NCBI RefSeq assembly: GCF_020906515.1
Contig: NC_085851.1
Coordinates: 186,001-250,000 of the forward strand
Length of the DNA: 64,000 nucleotides
Direction: 5' to 3'
Origin: Vanrija pseudolonga
Taxonomy: Eukaryota; Basidiomycota; Tremellomycetes; Trichosporonales; Trichosporonaceae
The number at the start of each line of letters is the position of its first letter. Position 1 is the first letter of the stretch. The translations under genes were made by a program, and so were the position numbers. The notes below the pieces were generated by a model, which did not search any database, had not been told where the DNA came from, and was given only the letters and a program-made list of their open reading frames with translations. Positions 52,974-63,826 of the stretch are shown in pieces.

Positions 52974-53727
52974 GGGGTCGATGTGAATGTTTGCAGTGCC
53001 TCAATGGGCTGTATGCAGGATGATTCTCCTAGATTTGGGGCGCACACAGCAGCAGTCGAGCGACGAGGGCTACAGTGACACCCGCCCTGCGGTGTTCGAA
53101 CAATGTCAGCGGTGTTCGTTCCGGCTGCGAGATCACGATTTCCGGGTCCCTCCATGCCCCTGCACCGACAGTGTGCTCCATATCACTGCCACGAATGAGG
53201 CGCCTTGCACCCGCTTGCCGCTCGGAACGTGCCACCAAACGCACACCCAGCCCAGCTGTGCATTGATAAGGGCTGAAACCGCCACTGCCGAGGCGGGGCA
53301 CGATACGCCCGGCCTAACGCTTCCCATCCCGGGCTTGATCTGGAGAGCCAAGAAGGGAGGGTACTATGCGCCTGCCTGCCCGCCGAACAGATAAACACAG
53401 CACGCCCTCCACCCCTCCTCCGGCGTCCGTCTTGGCGGTGCCCATTCCCCAACAGCTCGGGACGGTGAGCTTTCCCGAGCAGCGCTTGGGCGCGGGGCGT
53501 GGGTTCGGGACATTGATCCGGCAACTGGGGCTCGAGGGCGCCAGATGCCAAGCCAGATGGGTGCCGATTGAAAGGGGTGGCATACAGTCACTGGAGGCTT
53601 TCTCTGAGGATAAAAGGGCAGGCATGGACAGCGTTCTCGACATCAAGCAAGCACCTCGCCTCGCCTCGCACCACTCAACCAACTCGCTCGCACCCAACCA
53701 ACACCTCGCACCGAACCAAGCACAACA
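52974..53727. other. Intergenic region upstream of small secreted protein 9
   Basis: 754 bp with a GATAAAAGGG element at about 53609-53618, followed by an ACC/CAA-rich leader with repeated CACCTCGC units. No gene supported. Confidence 0.4.
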
Positions 53728-54036
53728 ATGAAGTTCACCGTCCTCGCCTCTCTCTTCTTCGCTGCCGCCGCCCTCGCCGCTCCCACCGAGGTTGAGCGCG
53801 ACGCTACCCTCGAGCTCGCCGACCGCGAGGCCAAGGTCGACCCCGTCGTTGCCGACCTCCCCGCCCGCGACGGCGAGCTCGTCGACCGCGCCTGCCTCTA
53901 CCCCTCCAAGTGCTGGGGCAGCTGGTCGCCCGCCTCGTGCGAGAAGTACTGCGCGTACTACGGCCCCAAGTACCACTACTACGGTTACAGCACCTCGGGT
54001 TGCGCCAAGGGCTGGAACCGCTGCTGCTGCCAATGA
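53728..54036 (+). CDS. Small secreted Cys-rich protein 9 (CCC family)
   Basis: 102 aa, intronless. Signal peptide MKFTVLASLFFAAAALAAP; longer propeptide with ERDATLELADR plus an extra stretch (AKVDPVVADLPARDGELVDR) before AC. Cys pattern C-x5-C-x8-C-x3-C-x16-C-x6-CCC-Q, with a Tyr-rich loop (YYGPKYHYYGYSTSG). Codon use is strongly biased to C-ending codons, hinting at high expression. Confidence 0.82.
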   Translation: MKFTVLASLFFAAAALAAPTEVERDATLELADREAKVDPVVADLPARDGELVDRACLYPSKCWGSWSPASCEKYCAYYGPKYHYYGYSTSGCAKGWNRCCCQ

Positions 54037-54653
54037 GCGAGCCCCGCCGGCGCCGCCAGCTCGCCGTCGACTCGATCGGGCCCACGGCATGAGGCGGGAG
54101 GAGTAGTGATACTATCGGACGAGGCTGGTTCTGAGGATGTGCGGGTGTGTGTCAAGTGAAGTGAAGTTATGTCATGTGTGAACAGCGAAGTGTGGTGAGC
54201 AGTGAGCGTCGGTGTGTTTGAGGCAGCGCCATGCTTCGATGACGAACACACGGACAGCTAGCTTTACTGAGCGCGATGTGCAGGCTGTTATCTCATTAAC
54301 TCGATGCTTGCTTCACCAACTGATAACAGAGCTACATTTAGTCCAGATCCACCGCGCGCCTGAGATGCACCTGTATCTTGACGCTGCACGCAAGCTACCA
54401 ACGTACATGACACACTCGCAGTCATTGTTGACACATGCCCCATCCCCCGATCCAAGTCCGATATCGGGCCGACCTCCACATGAACGGGAATGCCGGCTCC
54501 ACATTGGTGATTGCGATTTCACAACCCGGACCGCGGACCGACAAGCCGTGGACAGAGAGATGATACCCTTGCTGCCTGCCCTCTTTGCAGCCAAGTAAAG
54601 CTCGACTCGCTCGACCGGGCACACCCCTCCTCCCCCCCATCGCCCTCACAACC
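54037..54653. other. Intergenic region between the secreted array and GH92
   Basis: 617 bp, with AT-richer sequence near 54280-54340. The end of the peptide array; no tenth member is visible on either strand. Confidence 0.4.
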
Positions 54654-57563
54654 ATGTCGAAAACCAACGCGCCCAAGGCGCCAAAGGCAGCAGCGCCTGC
54701 CGCCGCCCGCAGCGCGCAGCGCAAGGCCGGCCCCAACCCGCTCGCGATCGCGCTCAATGTCCTCCTGGTCGGCGTGTCCGTCTTCCTCGTCACGAGGCAC
54801 GCGGACGCGTTCACCGACACCTGGAGCAAGGTGCGCGCGCATGCCGAGGACCGGCTTGCGCTGTTCGGTGTCGAGAGCTTTGGCTCGACGGCCGTCGGCC
54901 ATGTCGACTTTGCGGACGGGCGCTCGCGCCGTGCCGGCAAGGAGTTTTTGAAGCCTGAGAGCGACGCGCTGAGATACGTCAACGTCAACCTTGGTAATGG
55001 CGGGTGAGTTGGGGGGAGACTGTGAGGGGGAAGATGGATGGAGGGGGCAGGAGGGGGTCTGGCGACACGAACGAACTCCGCTCACACCACAGCCCCGAGC
55101 CCGACCTGTCCGGCGGCATGATCCCCTCGGTCGCCCCGCCCTTCGCCATGACGCGCTGGACGGCGCAGACGCGCCGCAACTACGTCTCGATGTGCCCGTA
55201 CAATCAGACCGACACCAAGGTGCACGGCTTCATCGGCACGCACCAGCCGGCGGTGTGGATGGGCGAGAGCGGCCCGGTGCAGATCGCGACTGGTCTCGGC
55301 GAGGTCGTCACGGACTTTGACGCGCGTGGCCTTTCGTTTGACAAGCGCGACGAGTACGCCAGCCCGAACTACTACTCTGTCGGGCTGAAGGGTGCCGACG
55401 GCTCCATCAACGCCGAGCTTGCTGCGAGTGAGTCCGGCCCCAAGTGGTGTCAGAGCGGCGGCTGACCTTCGTAGCCTCGCGCGCTGGCCACCTGAAGTTC
55501 ACGTTCACGCCCAAGGGTGCGGCCGCTCCCTTCGTGGTTATCGACGCCGCCCGCAAGACCGTCTTCACGCGCCAGCTCTCGGCTGACGGATACCCCCGCC
55601 CCAACCTCGAGTACCTGCCCACCGGCAGCGTCACTGTTGACCTGGAGCGTAACGAGATCTACGGCTGGAACGACGAGCGCCAGGAGTGAGTTGAACGCCG
55701 TGGGACGACAGCTCACCCCCGCAGCAAGGTGCTTGTTGGCGAGGAGCTGCCAGCCAAGAACTTCAAGGGCTACTTTGTCGCGCGCTTCTCTGAGCCCCTT
55801 GTCTCTGGAGGCATCTCGCGCCAGGGCAAGCTCCAGTCTTCGCTCGCTGGCGAAGGCACCGAGCTCTCCTCGTGGGCCACCTTTGCGGCAGGCACGCGCG
55901 CTGTCGACGTCCGCGTCGGTGTGTCGTTCATCTCGGTCGAGCAGGCCCGCCGTAACCTCGACCTCGAGATTCCTTCGACCCAGACCCTCGCGCAGACCTC
56001 GGAGAAGACCCGCACCGAGTGGGTGGCCAAGCTCGACGCCTACCGCCTCGGTGGCGCGACGGAGCGTAACCTTACTGTCCTGTACACTGGCATCGCGCAC
56101 ACCCTGGTGTACCCGTACGAGGTGTCTGAGAACGCCGGTACCGCTGCCGAGCCCAAGTGGACCTACTACTCTGGCTACGCCGACGCCGTCCTTGAGGGCG
56201 AGAGCTACTCGGGCTACTCGATCTGGGACACGTTCCGCGCCACGACCGCATGGCAGAACCTTCTCGCGCCTGAGCGTATCCCCGGCATGATCAACAGCAT
56301 GCTCCAGGACTACAAGCAGGGCGGATGGCTTCCGATGTGGAAGAACATTGTCGAGACCAACATCATGGGTGAGTGGAGTGCGAGGCGTAGCCGAGCACGG
56401 CACAAGCCGTCGAGACTCTGTTCATGCCGCTGATACACCACCCAGTTGGCACTCACGCCGACTCGATCATTGCCCAGGCGATGCGTGTCGGTGTCAAGGG
56501 CTTCGACTACGACCTGGCATGGGAGGCGGTCCGCAAGGACGCATTCACCCCTCCCGACAAGGACACCGAGCTCGTTTTCTACGACAGGCAGGAGGGCACT
56601 CCGCAGGAGGTGCGCGCCGGTCTGACCGAGTACCTGAAGAACGGCTGGGTCGCTGCCGACCTGCACTCTGAGTCGGGCTCTCGCTCCCTCGACTACGCGT
56701 ACGACGACCACGCCGCGGCGATCGTCGCGCGCACCGTCGGCGACGACAAGACGGCCGAGCAGCTCGAGGCCCGCGCCAAGAACTACGCCCACCTCTGGAA
56801 CAAGGACACGGGCTTCATGGAGGCGCGTAACGCCGACGGCAGCTGGGCCGGTGACAAGACGGGCTGGACCGAGGGCGACCACTGGGCGTACTCGCTCAAC
56901 GTGATGCACGACGTGCCCGGCCTCATCGAGCTCATGGGCGGCGATGCCAAGTTTATCGACTTTATGGACAGGCACTTTGCGGGCGGCCACAACCTGCACA
57001 CGAACGAGCCGAGCCACCACATTGTGAGTTGGGCAGTGGGCGAGCTGGCGCAGCGAGCTGAGTGCTATCTCTGTAACCTGCGCTAACCCCCGCAGCCCTA
57101 CCTCTACGCGTTCTCGTCGCAGCCGCACAAGGCGCAGGAGTGGGTCACGTCGCTCGGCAGCAGCGAGTACAACCACACTGCCGGTGGACTCTCTGGCGTA
57201 AGTCGCGTCCACAACCCTTACCCTTTGCCGTCCACTAACCCCACACAGAACGAAGACTGTGGCCAGATGTCGGCGTGGTACGTCTTCTCGGCGCTCGGCT
57301 TCTACCCCGTCGACCCCGCGTCGGGCAAGTACGTGATTGGCTCGCCGTTCTTCGACCGCCAGAGCGTCAAGCTTCCCGGTGCGCGCCGCCCGCTTGCGGT
57401 GGTGGCCGTCGGCGCGTCCAGCGGCAAGAAGTACGTCAAGGGCCTCAAGATTGACGGCGAGCCGTGGTGGAGCGTCGAGATCAGCCACGCGCAGATCAAG
57501 GACGGCGCCGTGCTCGAGTTTGACATGGCCGACACGCCGCAGGCGTGGCCTAGGCGGACGTAG
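54654..57563 (+). CDS. GH92 alpha-mannosidase, membrane-anchored
   Basis: Glycoside hydrolase family 92 exo-alpha-mannosidase (usually alpha-1,2), about 800 aa. The N-terminus is cytosolic and basic (MSKTNAPKAPKAAAP), with a signal-anchor helix (NPLAIALNVLLVGVSVFLV), so probably type II in the secretory pathway or at the surface. Conserved blocks: RTEWVAKLDAYR, YTGIAHTLVYPYEVSE, YSGYSIWDTFRATTAWQNL, GGWLPMWKNIVETNIMVGTH, FDYDLAWEAVRKDAF, SRSLDYAYDDHAAA, TEGDHWAYSLNVMHDVPG and NEDCGQMSAWYVFSALGFYP (the catalytic-site block of the family). Introns include 55004-55092 and several of 30-90 nt near 55430, 55690, 56370, 57020 and 57200. Stop TAG 57561-57563. Confidence 0.9.
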
Positions 57564-57930
57564 CGAGGTGTTGGTTAGGAGTGGCTCATAGAAAACACAT
57601 GCATGGCGCCGGATGTCGCCCGGGTATCAGTGACGTCAAGCTGTGATGGTGTGTCCACCTCCACCAGAAGAAGCCGGTCGCGATACCGGCACCGTCGCAT
57701 TTGGCCGCGGCGGAGCACTTCCGAGCTTTGTCAGCGAGCGGCGGGGGCGCGATGGCGTGGACGCGAATGACTGTAGTGGACGCGGTGACTGTTTTGCGGA
57801 CGGGGCAGGGGGGGCGGCGGCTTGCCCGCTTCGGCCAGCCGGCGGCACGGCAAGCAGGTGGGTGATAAACCCTGCGTGCGAGGGAGAGCGTCGTTTGTGT
57901 CTCTGCCACATCCACCCCCAGCACAGCACA
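57564..57930. other. Intergenic region upstream of the GST gene
   Basis: 367 bp containing GH92 3' sequence and the GST promoter. No feature recognised. Confidence 0.35.
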
Positions 57931-58807
57931 ATGACCGCCTCTGCACCAGCGTACAAGCTGTACGAGCTCGTCGCGCACGTCGACAGGCGCGAGGAGCAGA
58001 CAAGCCACAGCTTCTTCGTGCTCCGGAGCAAGCTGGACCTTGCGTGCGTTCGGCGCCTCTTCTAGCCCACGCCGCAGACTGACGCCGCAGGCTCCTCGGC
58101 ATCCCGTATGAGCGCGTCCCGCTCGCCTTTGCGCAGATCAAGCCGACGCTCGCGGCCGCGGGGCCGGACGTGACGGTGCCTACGCTGGCCACGGGCGACG
58201 GCACGCTCGTGGTGGACAGCTTCAAGATTGCCGAATATGTGCGCTACGCTTTCCTGCTCTGCCCTCCCGTGCGCGCTGACGACCCCAGCTCGAGGACAAG
58301 CATGCCACCAAGGACCGCTACCTCTTCGGCTCGGCCGACGCGCGGCGCTTCGCGCGCTTCGTCCAAAAGTGGGCCGACAAGGCGCTCCTCGTCGCGCTCA
58401 TCCCGCTCGTCGCGCCCCTGTTCGTCGCGCACAACGACGAGGAGTCGGAACGCTACTTTACCGAGCGCATCTTCAACCCCGAGGCCGTGGCGCGCATGAC
58501 CGCCGACCTCAAGGACGCCGACAAGGTTAAGGCGCAGGCGGCGGCCGCGCGCCAGGTCCTGCGCGTCGTCGAGCTGTACCTCGCTGCGAGCGAGGGACGG
58601 TTCTTGCTCGGCGACGTGCCGACCCACGCGGATAACGTCGTGGCCAGCTACTACTTCTCCAGCCAGGTCAACCCCGCGCTGAATGCGCTCGTGTGGGAGC
58701 ATGCCGAGCTGCCCCGCGTCGCGCAGTGGATCAAGGACTTTAAGCAGGTGACGGGGTTCACTGTTTCGTTCCCCCCTCCCCCCGCCGGCGTGGTGGCCGA
58801 TTTGTAG
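57931..58807 (+). CDS. Glutathione S-transferase-like protein
   Basis: 259 aa after removing introns 58044-58090 and 58239-58288. N-terminal thioredoxin-like half: MTASAPAYKLYELVAHVDRR, LLGIPYERVPLAFAQIKPTL, VTVPTLATGDGTLVVDSFKIAEYLE (V-P-x-L and D-S glutathione contacts). C-terminal helical half: RRFARFVQKWADKALL, RQVLRVVELYLAASEGRFLLG, PTHADNVVASYYF. Resembles fungal Ure2p/beta-etherase-like GST groups. Cytosolic; substrate unknown. Converges with CCT7, 202 bp apart. Confidence 0.82.
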
Positions 58808-59009
58808 ACGCCGATGAGTAGACGCGCATGAAATAAGATTGAGAAGCCCGCTCGTGCCAGACATCCCCAACACACGCGTACCTCGCCTCCAGCTCGGTGT
58901 GCTCCGTGACGTGACTAACTGCAATGCATATGCTACTCTACACGAAGAGGGCAGGCACCTCGGCCTCCGCCGCCCTCCGCCGCGGTAATGGCGACACACC
59001 TGACCGCTT

Positions 59010-60937
59010 TTACCTCCTTCCAGGACGGCCACGGATGGCACGCTGGGCCGCACCCTGAGGCATGGCCGGGCCAGCCTGCTGCGCCTCGCTCTGGGGGTTG
59101 CGCACCGTCTCGTCGACCGACAGGATGAGCGTCGCGGCCTCAACAGCCGACGACAGCGCGTTCGTCTTGACGAGCGCAGGCTCCCAGACGAATCGCTTCA
59201 TGTTGTCGGCGACACCAGAGTCAGAGTCGACGTCGACACCGGCCCACGTCTCGCCCTGTGCGTGGCTCATGCGAAGGCGGTTGAGCACGTCGGTCGCGTC
59301 CAGGCCGGCGTTGTCGCAGATCTGGCGGGGGATAATCTCGAGCGCCTTGGCCACAGCGCCGACAATCAGCTGCTGCTTGCCCATGATCGTGCGCGAGTAG
59401 GTCCTCAGGTACTTGGAGATCTCCATCTCGCAGGCACCACCACCAGCAACAACCGAGTTGTTCTTGATCGCACGCTTGACGATCATGATCGAGTCGTGCA
59501 GCGAACGCTCAACCTCGGCAATGAACTGCTCGGCACCACCACGGAGGATGAGCGTGCACGTCTTGGCCTGGGGGCACTCCTCGAAGATGTTGAAGCGCTC
59601 GCCACCAATCTGGCGCTCCTCAAACTTGCCACACTGGCCCAGGTGCTTGGGCTCAATGTCCGACGTCGTCGACTGGATCGAACCACCAACAGCCTGCACA
59701 ACACGCTTCAGGTCGTCACCAGCGACACGGCCGGCGCAGAAAATATCGCGGTCGGCAAAGTACTGGGTGGCGAGGTCACCGATGGGGAGCTTGGAGAGCA
59801 CAACCTTGGCGCCGGTAGCGACAATGGCCTCGAGCTTGCGGTAGATGATGGTCCACTCGGCGTCGACAATAGCCTGGTACTCGGACACCTCGTTGACGCG
59901 GACCTCGGCGTTGTCCTTCTCGGCCTTGAGCTCGAGCTCGACGTTCAAGCACAAGATCTTGGGGTTCTTGAACGACTTGGGCTGCTGCTCGAAACCGGCG
60001 TACGAGAACGTCTTCTTGAACGCAACACCGCGGACAAGAAGCGAGTCCTGCATGCCACCACCAGGAACCTTCTTGACACCGATGAGCGACTCGTCGAGGT
60101 CGTCCTGGTCGAGCGACAGCACGGCGTCGACAACCATGTTGGAGAAGAAGGGCATTTGCGAGTGGATGAGCTTGGACGACATGGATGTTGACGCGCACTT
60201 GAGCAACAGGTTGCGGAACTCCTTGGGGTCGTCCTTCTTGATCGTAACGGCTATTTCGTTGATCTTCTTGATGGCCAGATTCCTCGCCTCGCGCAGTCCC
60301 TTGATGATAACGTGAACTCCGACACCCTCCTCGATGAACGGCTTGACCTCCTTGAGGATCTCGGCGGCCCTGGGCGTGTCAGCTACTAGCACCCTATCGT
60401 TAAGCTACGCACAAGAGCACCACACTCGTGGTACCGTCGCCGACCTCGGCGTCCTGAGCACGCGCAATATCAACGAGTGTCCGTGCGGCGGGGTGCACAA
60501 TGTCGAGGAGCTTGAGGAGGGTAGCGCCGTCGTCTGCGCGTGTGAGTTGGGCGGTCCACCACAGGCAACTCTACGCACTGGAGATGGTAGCCTGGCCACG
60601 GCCGTCGACAATGAGCTTGTCCATGCCGCGGGGGCCGAGCGTCGACGAGATAGTCTGCGCGACGGCGAGACAGGCCGAGATGTTGGAGAGCAGCTGCGGC
60701 GTGCCCTGCGACGTGTCGGTGCCCTCTGGTCTGGGTCAGCTAGTGTTCCTTGCCTCCTTCCTTGCGCTCGCAGCCTCGCCTCGCCACACGCCGCTGCATT
60801 ACGCTATACGTACCCCGAAGGAGGACCACGGTGGGTTGCTGCTCAATGTGTCAGCTTGCGTCCTCGCGATTCCAGCCTGCGCCATTGACGCCCAGCGTTC
60901 TCCCCGCACTCACCATCTGAGGGAGTCGGCCCTGCAT
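59010..60937 (-). CDS. CCT7: Chaperonin CCT subunit eta (CCT7)
   Basis: Eta subunit of the cytosolic TRiC/CCT chaperonin that folds actin, tubulin and other proteins. N-terminal exons read [53 protein letters not shown] and [13 protein letters not shown] (the ATP-binding D-G-T-T motif). The long last exon begins near 60370 and includes [60 protein letters not shown] and [20 protein letters not shown], the eta-specific C-terminal block. Small exons and about five short introns lie in the first 550 nt. Stop TAA 59012-59010. Divergent from VMA11-like gene (310 bp). Confidence 0.93.
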
Positions 60938-61247
60938 GTTTGGGCTCGATGGAAAGGTGTGTGGGTGATGGCTAGATTTGTATGGAAGATGTTCGAGCTT
61001 TTGGAAACATCGATACCAAAGAGCGACGCGCGAACGCGTGGAGTGGGCAGGTGGCGACACGTGGATTTTCAGTCATGTTGCGTCATGCCGCCGTTTGATA
61101 CATTTACTTCCGTTCATCGTCACTGCCGCCCGCTGGCTGGTGCCGCTCACGCCCGTGCGTCGAGCTGCTGTTGCTTGCTGCTCGTCGATGATGTCGAAGT
61201 GACTGCCTCCATCTCGCTCGCCCTCATCAACAGAGCCAGCGCGCAAC
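60938..61247. other. Divergent promoter region CCT7 / VMA11-like
   Basis: 310 bp between two divergent housekeeping starts. No specific element recognised. Confidence 0.4.
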
Positions 61248-62203
61248 ATGACCACCCTGGCAGAGTTGTCCCCCCCGTGGGCGCCCTTCTTCGGGTACGT
61301 CAGCTCAACCTTCGACGGTACATTGAGCTAACGTTGCAGGTTCGCCGGCGTCACCGCCGCCGTATGTCGCGATGCTCGACGGCCATACTGACCTCAGATC
61401 TCGCTCTCGACCGTCGGCGCCGCGTTCGGCACGTCCAAGTCGGGTATCGGAATCGCGGGTCTCGGTCCCTTCCGGTAAGCTCCTGCGTACTCGCGTACGA
61501 AGCTGACCCGCCAGTCCGGACCTCATGATGAAGGTCAGTTGTAGACCCGCTTGACGAGGTAACAGATAACTGACGCGCGGCAGGCCCTCATCCCCGTTGT
61601 TGTGAGTTCGCTGGTCTAGACTGTAACTCCCACTGACCCCCGCAGATGTCTGGTAGTACGTATCGCTGGCGAGGAACGCCCCCCTAACCCCAGTTATCGC
61701 CGTTTACGGCCTCGTCGTCTCTGTCCTGATCGCTGGTAACAGTGAGTTGCTGACCTTCCTCGAGCTGTACAGCTAACACCTCAGTCAACCCCGGAAAGTA
61801 CACCCTCTTCCAGGGCTTCATCCACCTCGCGGCCGGCTTGTGTGAGTAGCTGCTGCAAGCTCGGCGCGTCAAGCTAACCACTCAGCATGTGGCTTCACTG
61901 GCATGGCTGCGGGCTACGCTATCGGTGTTGTTGGCGATGCTGTGAGTGCCGCTGGTCTTCATCCCGAGTCCCTAGCTAACTTGCCAGTGTGTTCGTGTCT
62001 ACCTGTACGAGAACAGGGTCTACGTCACGATGGTCCTTATCCTCATTTTCGCGTAAGTCGCGTGTTACTTCTCGTTGAACAGTTGCTAACACCCCACAGC
62101 GAAGTCATTGTACGTTGTGTTCGCTGCGCCAACCCGATAACAACTAACCCCGCAGGGTCTGTACGGCCTTATCGTCGCGATCATCATGAACACCCTCACC
62201 TAA
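61248..62203 (+). CDS. VMA11: V-ATPase proteolipid subunit c' (VMA11-like)
   Basis: About 160 aa assembled from 12 tiny exons split by 11 introns of about 36-50 nt; every junction keeps the frame. V0 ring proteolipid with four transmembrane helices: WAPFFGFAGVTAAI, SKSGIGIAGLGPFRPDLMMK, ALIPVVMSGIIAVYGLVVSV, YTLFQGFIHLAAGL, GYAIGVVGDACVRVYLYENR and MVLILIFAEVIGLYGLIVAI. The Glu in IFAEVIGLYG is the proton-carrying residue. The blocks KSGIGIAG-x-G-x-F, VLIAGN-x-x-P and GYAIG-x-VGD are closer to yeast Vma11 (c') than Vma3 (c) as I recall them, so c' is preferred. Confidence 0.85.
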
Positions 62204-62390
62204 GCGCGCCGCGGCGCGCAACAACTTCTTCAGCCCTGCTGACCCCGCCGTGGAACGGCCTCATAAATCGTAGAACTCAACATGCAGCGGATCCCATCCA
62301 GCGCACAGGTTACATCTAATCCAGCGCGCAGGCTAGAACATGTACATACAACAGAATGATTTACAGGGAACCTCTCTCCTCCACTGCCCC

Positions 62391-63826
62391 TTACTGGGCG
62401 CCCACATCAGCCAGCGAGAAGACGCCACGCATCGCCTCATCGGTCTGATCGATCGCCATGCCGCTCGCGTCGTCGAGCGACTTGTGCCCAACCATGTCGA
62501 CGCCAACGACGTCAAGCAGCGACTGGCCGTCCTGGTACGGCCAGTCGTAGTGCTCGCCGTTCTCGTGAGCGGAGCGAACGACGGCCGCGGCGACCTGCTC
62601 GCCAAGCGCGACCTCTGAAGCGGTAGCGAGGGCAGCGGCAGCACTCGACTCGGCGTCGTCGGCGAGACCGTCGTGCAGATGGGCGTGGAGGTGCTCTGCC
62701 GCGGCGACGGCGTCGTGCTCGCCCGACTCTTGCTCCACCGCTTCCAGCCTCGCCCTCTCCTCGAGCATCCTAATCTTCTCTTGCACCCCCGCGCGGTTCT
62801 TCTTGAGACGCATCTCTCGAACGAGCCCGAGCTCCGGGTACTTGCGAGGCCGGCCCCTCTTGCGCTTGATGCCGAGTGCCCGCTCCTCCTTTCTTCTCTC
62901 AAACTCTGCCAGCTCCTCGGCGGAGCGGACCTTTGGCGGGCGGCCCTTGGGTCGGCGTGGAGGCGGTGCCTGGACCTCGGGTGGCGGCGCCCCAGGTTTG
63001 GGCTTGTTCTTCGAGCCCTTTGGCCGTCCGCGGCCCCGCTTGACTGGCAGTGACGAGTCTGGAACATCGCTGGGTGGCCCGTGAACATGAGTGTGTGGAG
63101 GGACGATCGGGAGATGCGCCGTGTGTGCCGCGGCCTCTGGCCCGAGTGGTGGCAGGATGAGGTTGTGGTTGTTTGGGGACTGGGGGAAGTTGGTATTGAA
63201 GATCGCGCCGTAGTTGCCAAAGTTGCCATGGGCAAAGTCTTCGAGGGTCGACTGGAGAGTATGCTGCAGCCTCTCTCTGTCGAGGCGCTCGCGCTCCTCG
63301 GTGTCGCCTGGCCCTAGGCTGGGGTGATGGGACTGAGGAGTTAGACACCGTTCCTGTGCTTCTAACTCACCTGTTGTGCGTTTGTCAAACTGTTGACAAT
63401 CTCACGCAGTGCCGGGTCAATGCCGTCGTCGTCGAGGGGGATATGGTTGGGGTCCGCGTCCTGCTGAACGTCGTGGACGTCGACCTCGACACCGGGGTCA
63501 AAGCTCTCAGGCTCCGGGTCCTCTGCCTCCGCTTCCGGCTCGGCTTCTGGCAGCCCCGCGGCATGGATGCTACCCCCGAGGTCGATGTCATCCTGCTCGA
63601 TGCGTCCCCGCTGGACATTGTGCACCACCTGCTCGATGGCGAAGAGCGCCGGGTCGATCGGTGTTGGAGCTGTTGCCGATGACGACGAGGTGGCGAGTGC
63701 AAAGAGTGCGGGGTCTAGTTCTGGCTGGGTCGTGATAGCTGCTGATGCCATGTGCAAGTGGTGTTGGGTCGCGTCGTCTTGCTGCTGTTGCTGTTGTTGT
63801 TGTGGGTCGTCAGACTTGTGCGTCAT
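62391..63826 (-). CDS. AT-hook DNA-binding protein
   Basis: 465 aa; one intron 63333-63370 (38 nt). The N-terminus is acidic with a Gln run (QQQQQQQQ, codons at about 63780-63802) and repeated DPALFA units (LDPALFALA, IDPALFAIE, IDPALREI). The centre has three AT-hook-like motifs: KRGRGRPKGSKNK, RRPKGRPPK and KRKRGRPRKYP, which contact the minor groove of AT-rich DNA. A basic helix (REMRLKKNRAGVQEKIRML) and an Ala/Asp/Glu-rich C-terminus follow. Likely nuclear chromatin or transcription factor. No paralog known to me. Converges with the VMA11-like gene. Confidence 0.78.

Noticed and set aside
55450-56403. 317-codon open frame on the minus strand
   Set aside because: Antisense to GH92, which has conserved catalytic blocks in the plus frame.
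59262-60191. 309-codon open frame on the plus strand
   Set aside because: Antisense to CCT7, whose protein is unmistakable; no start context or domain.
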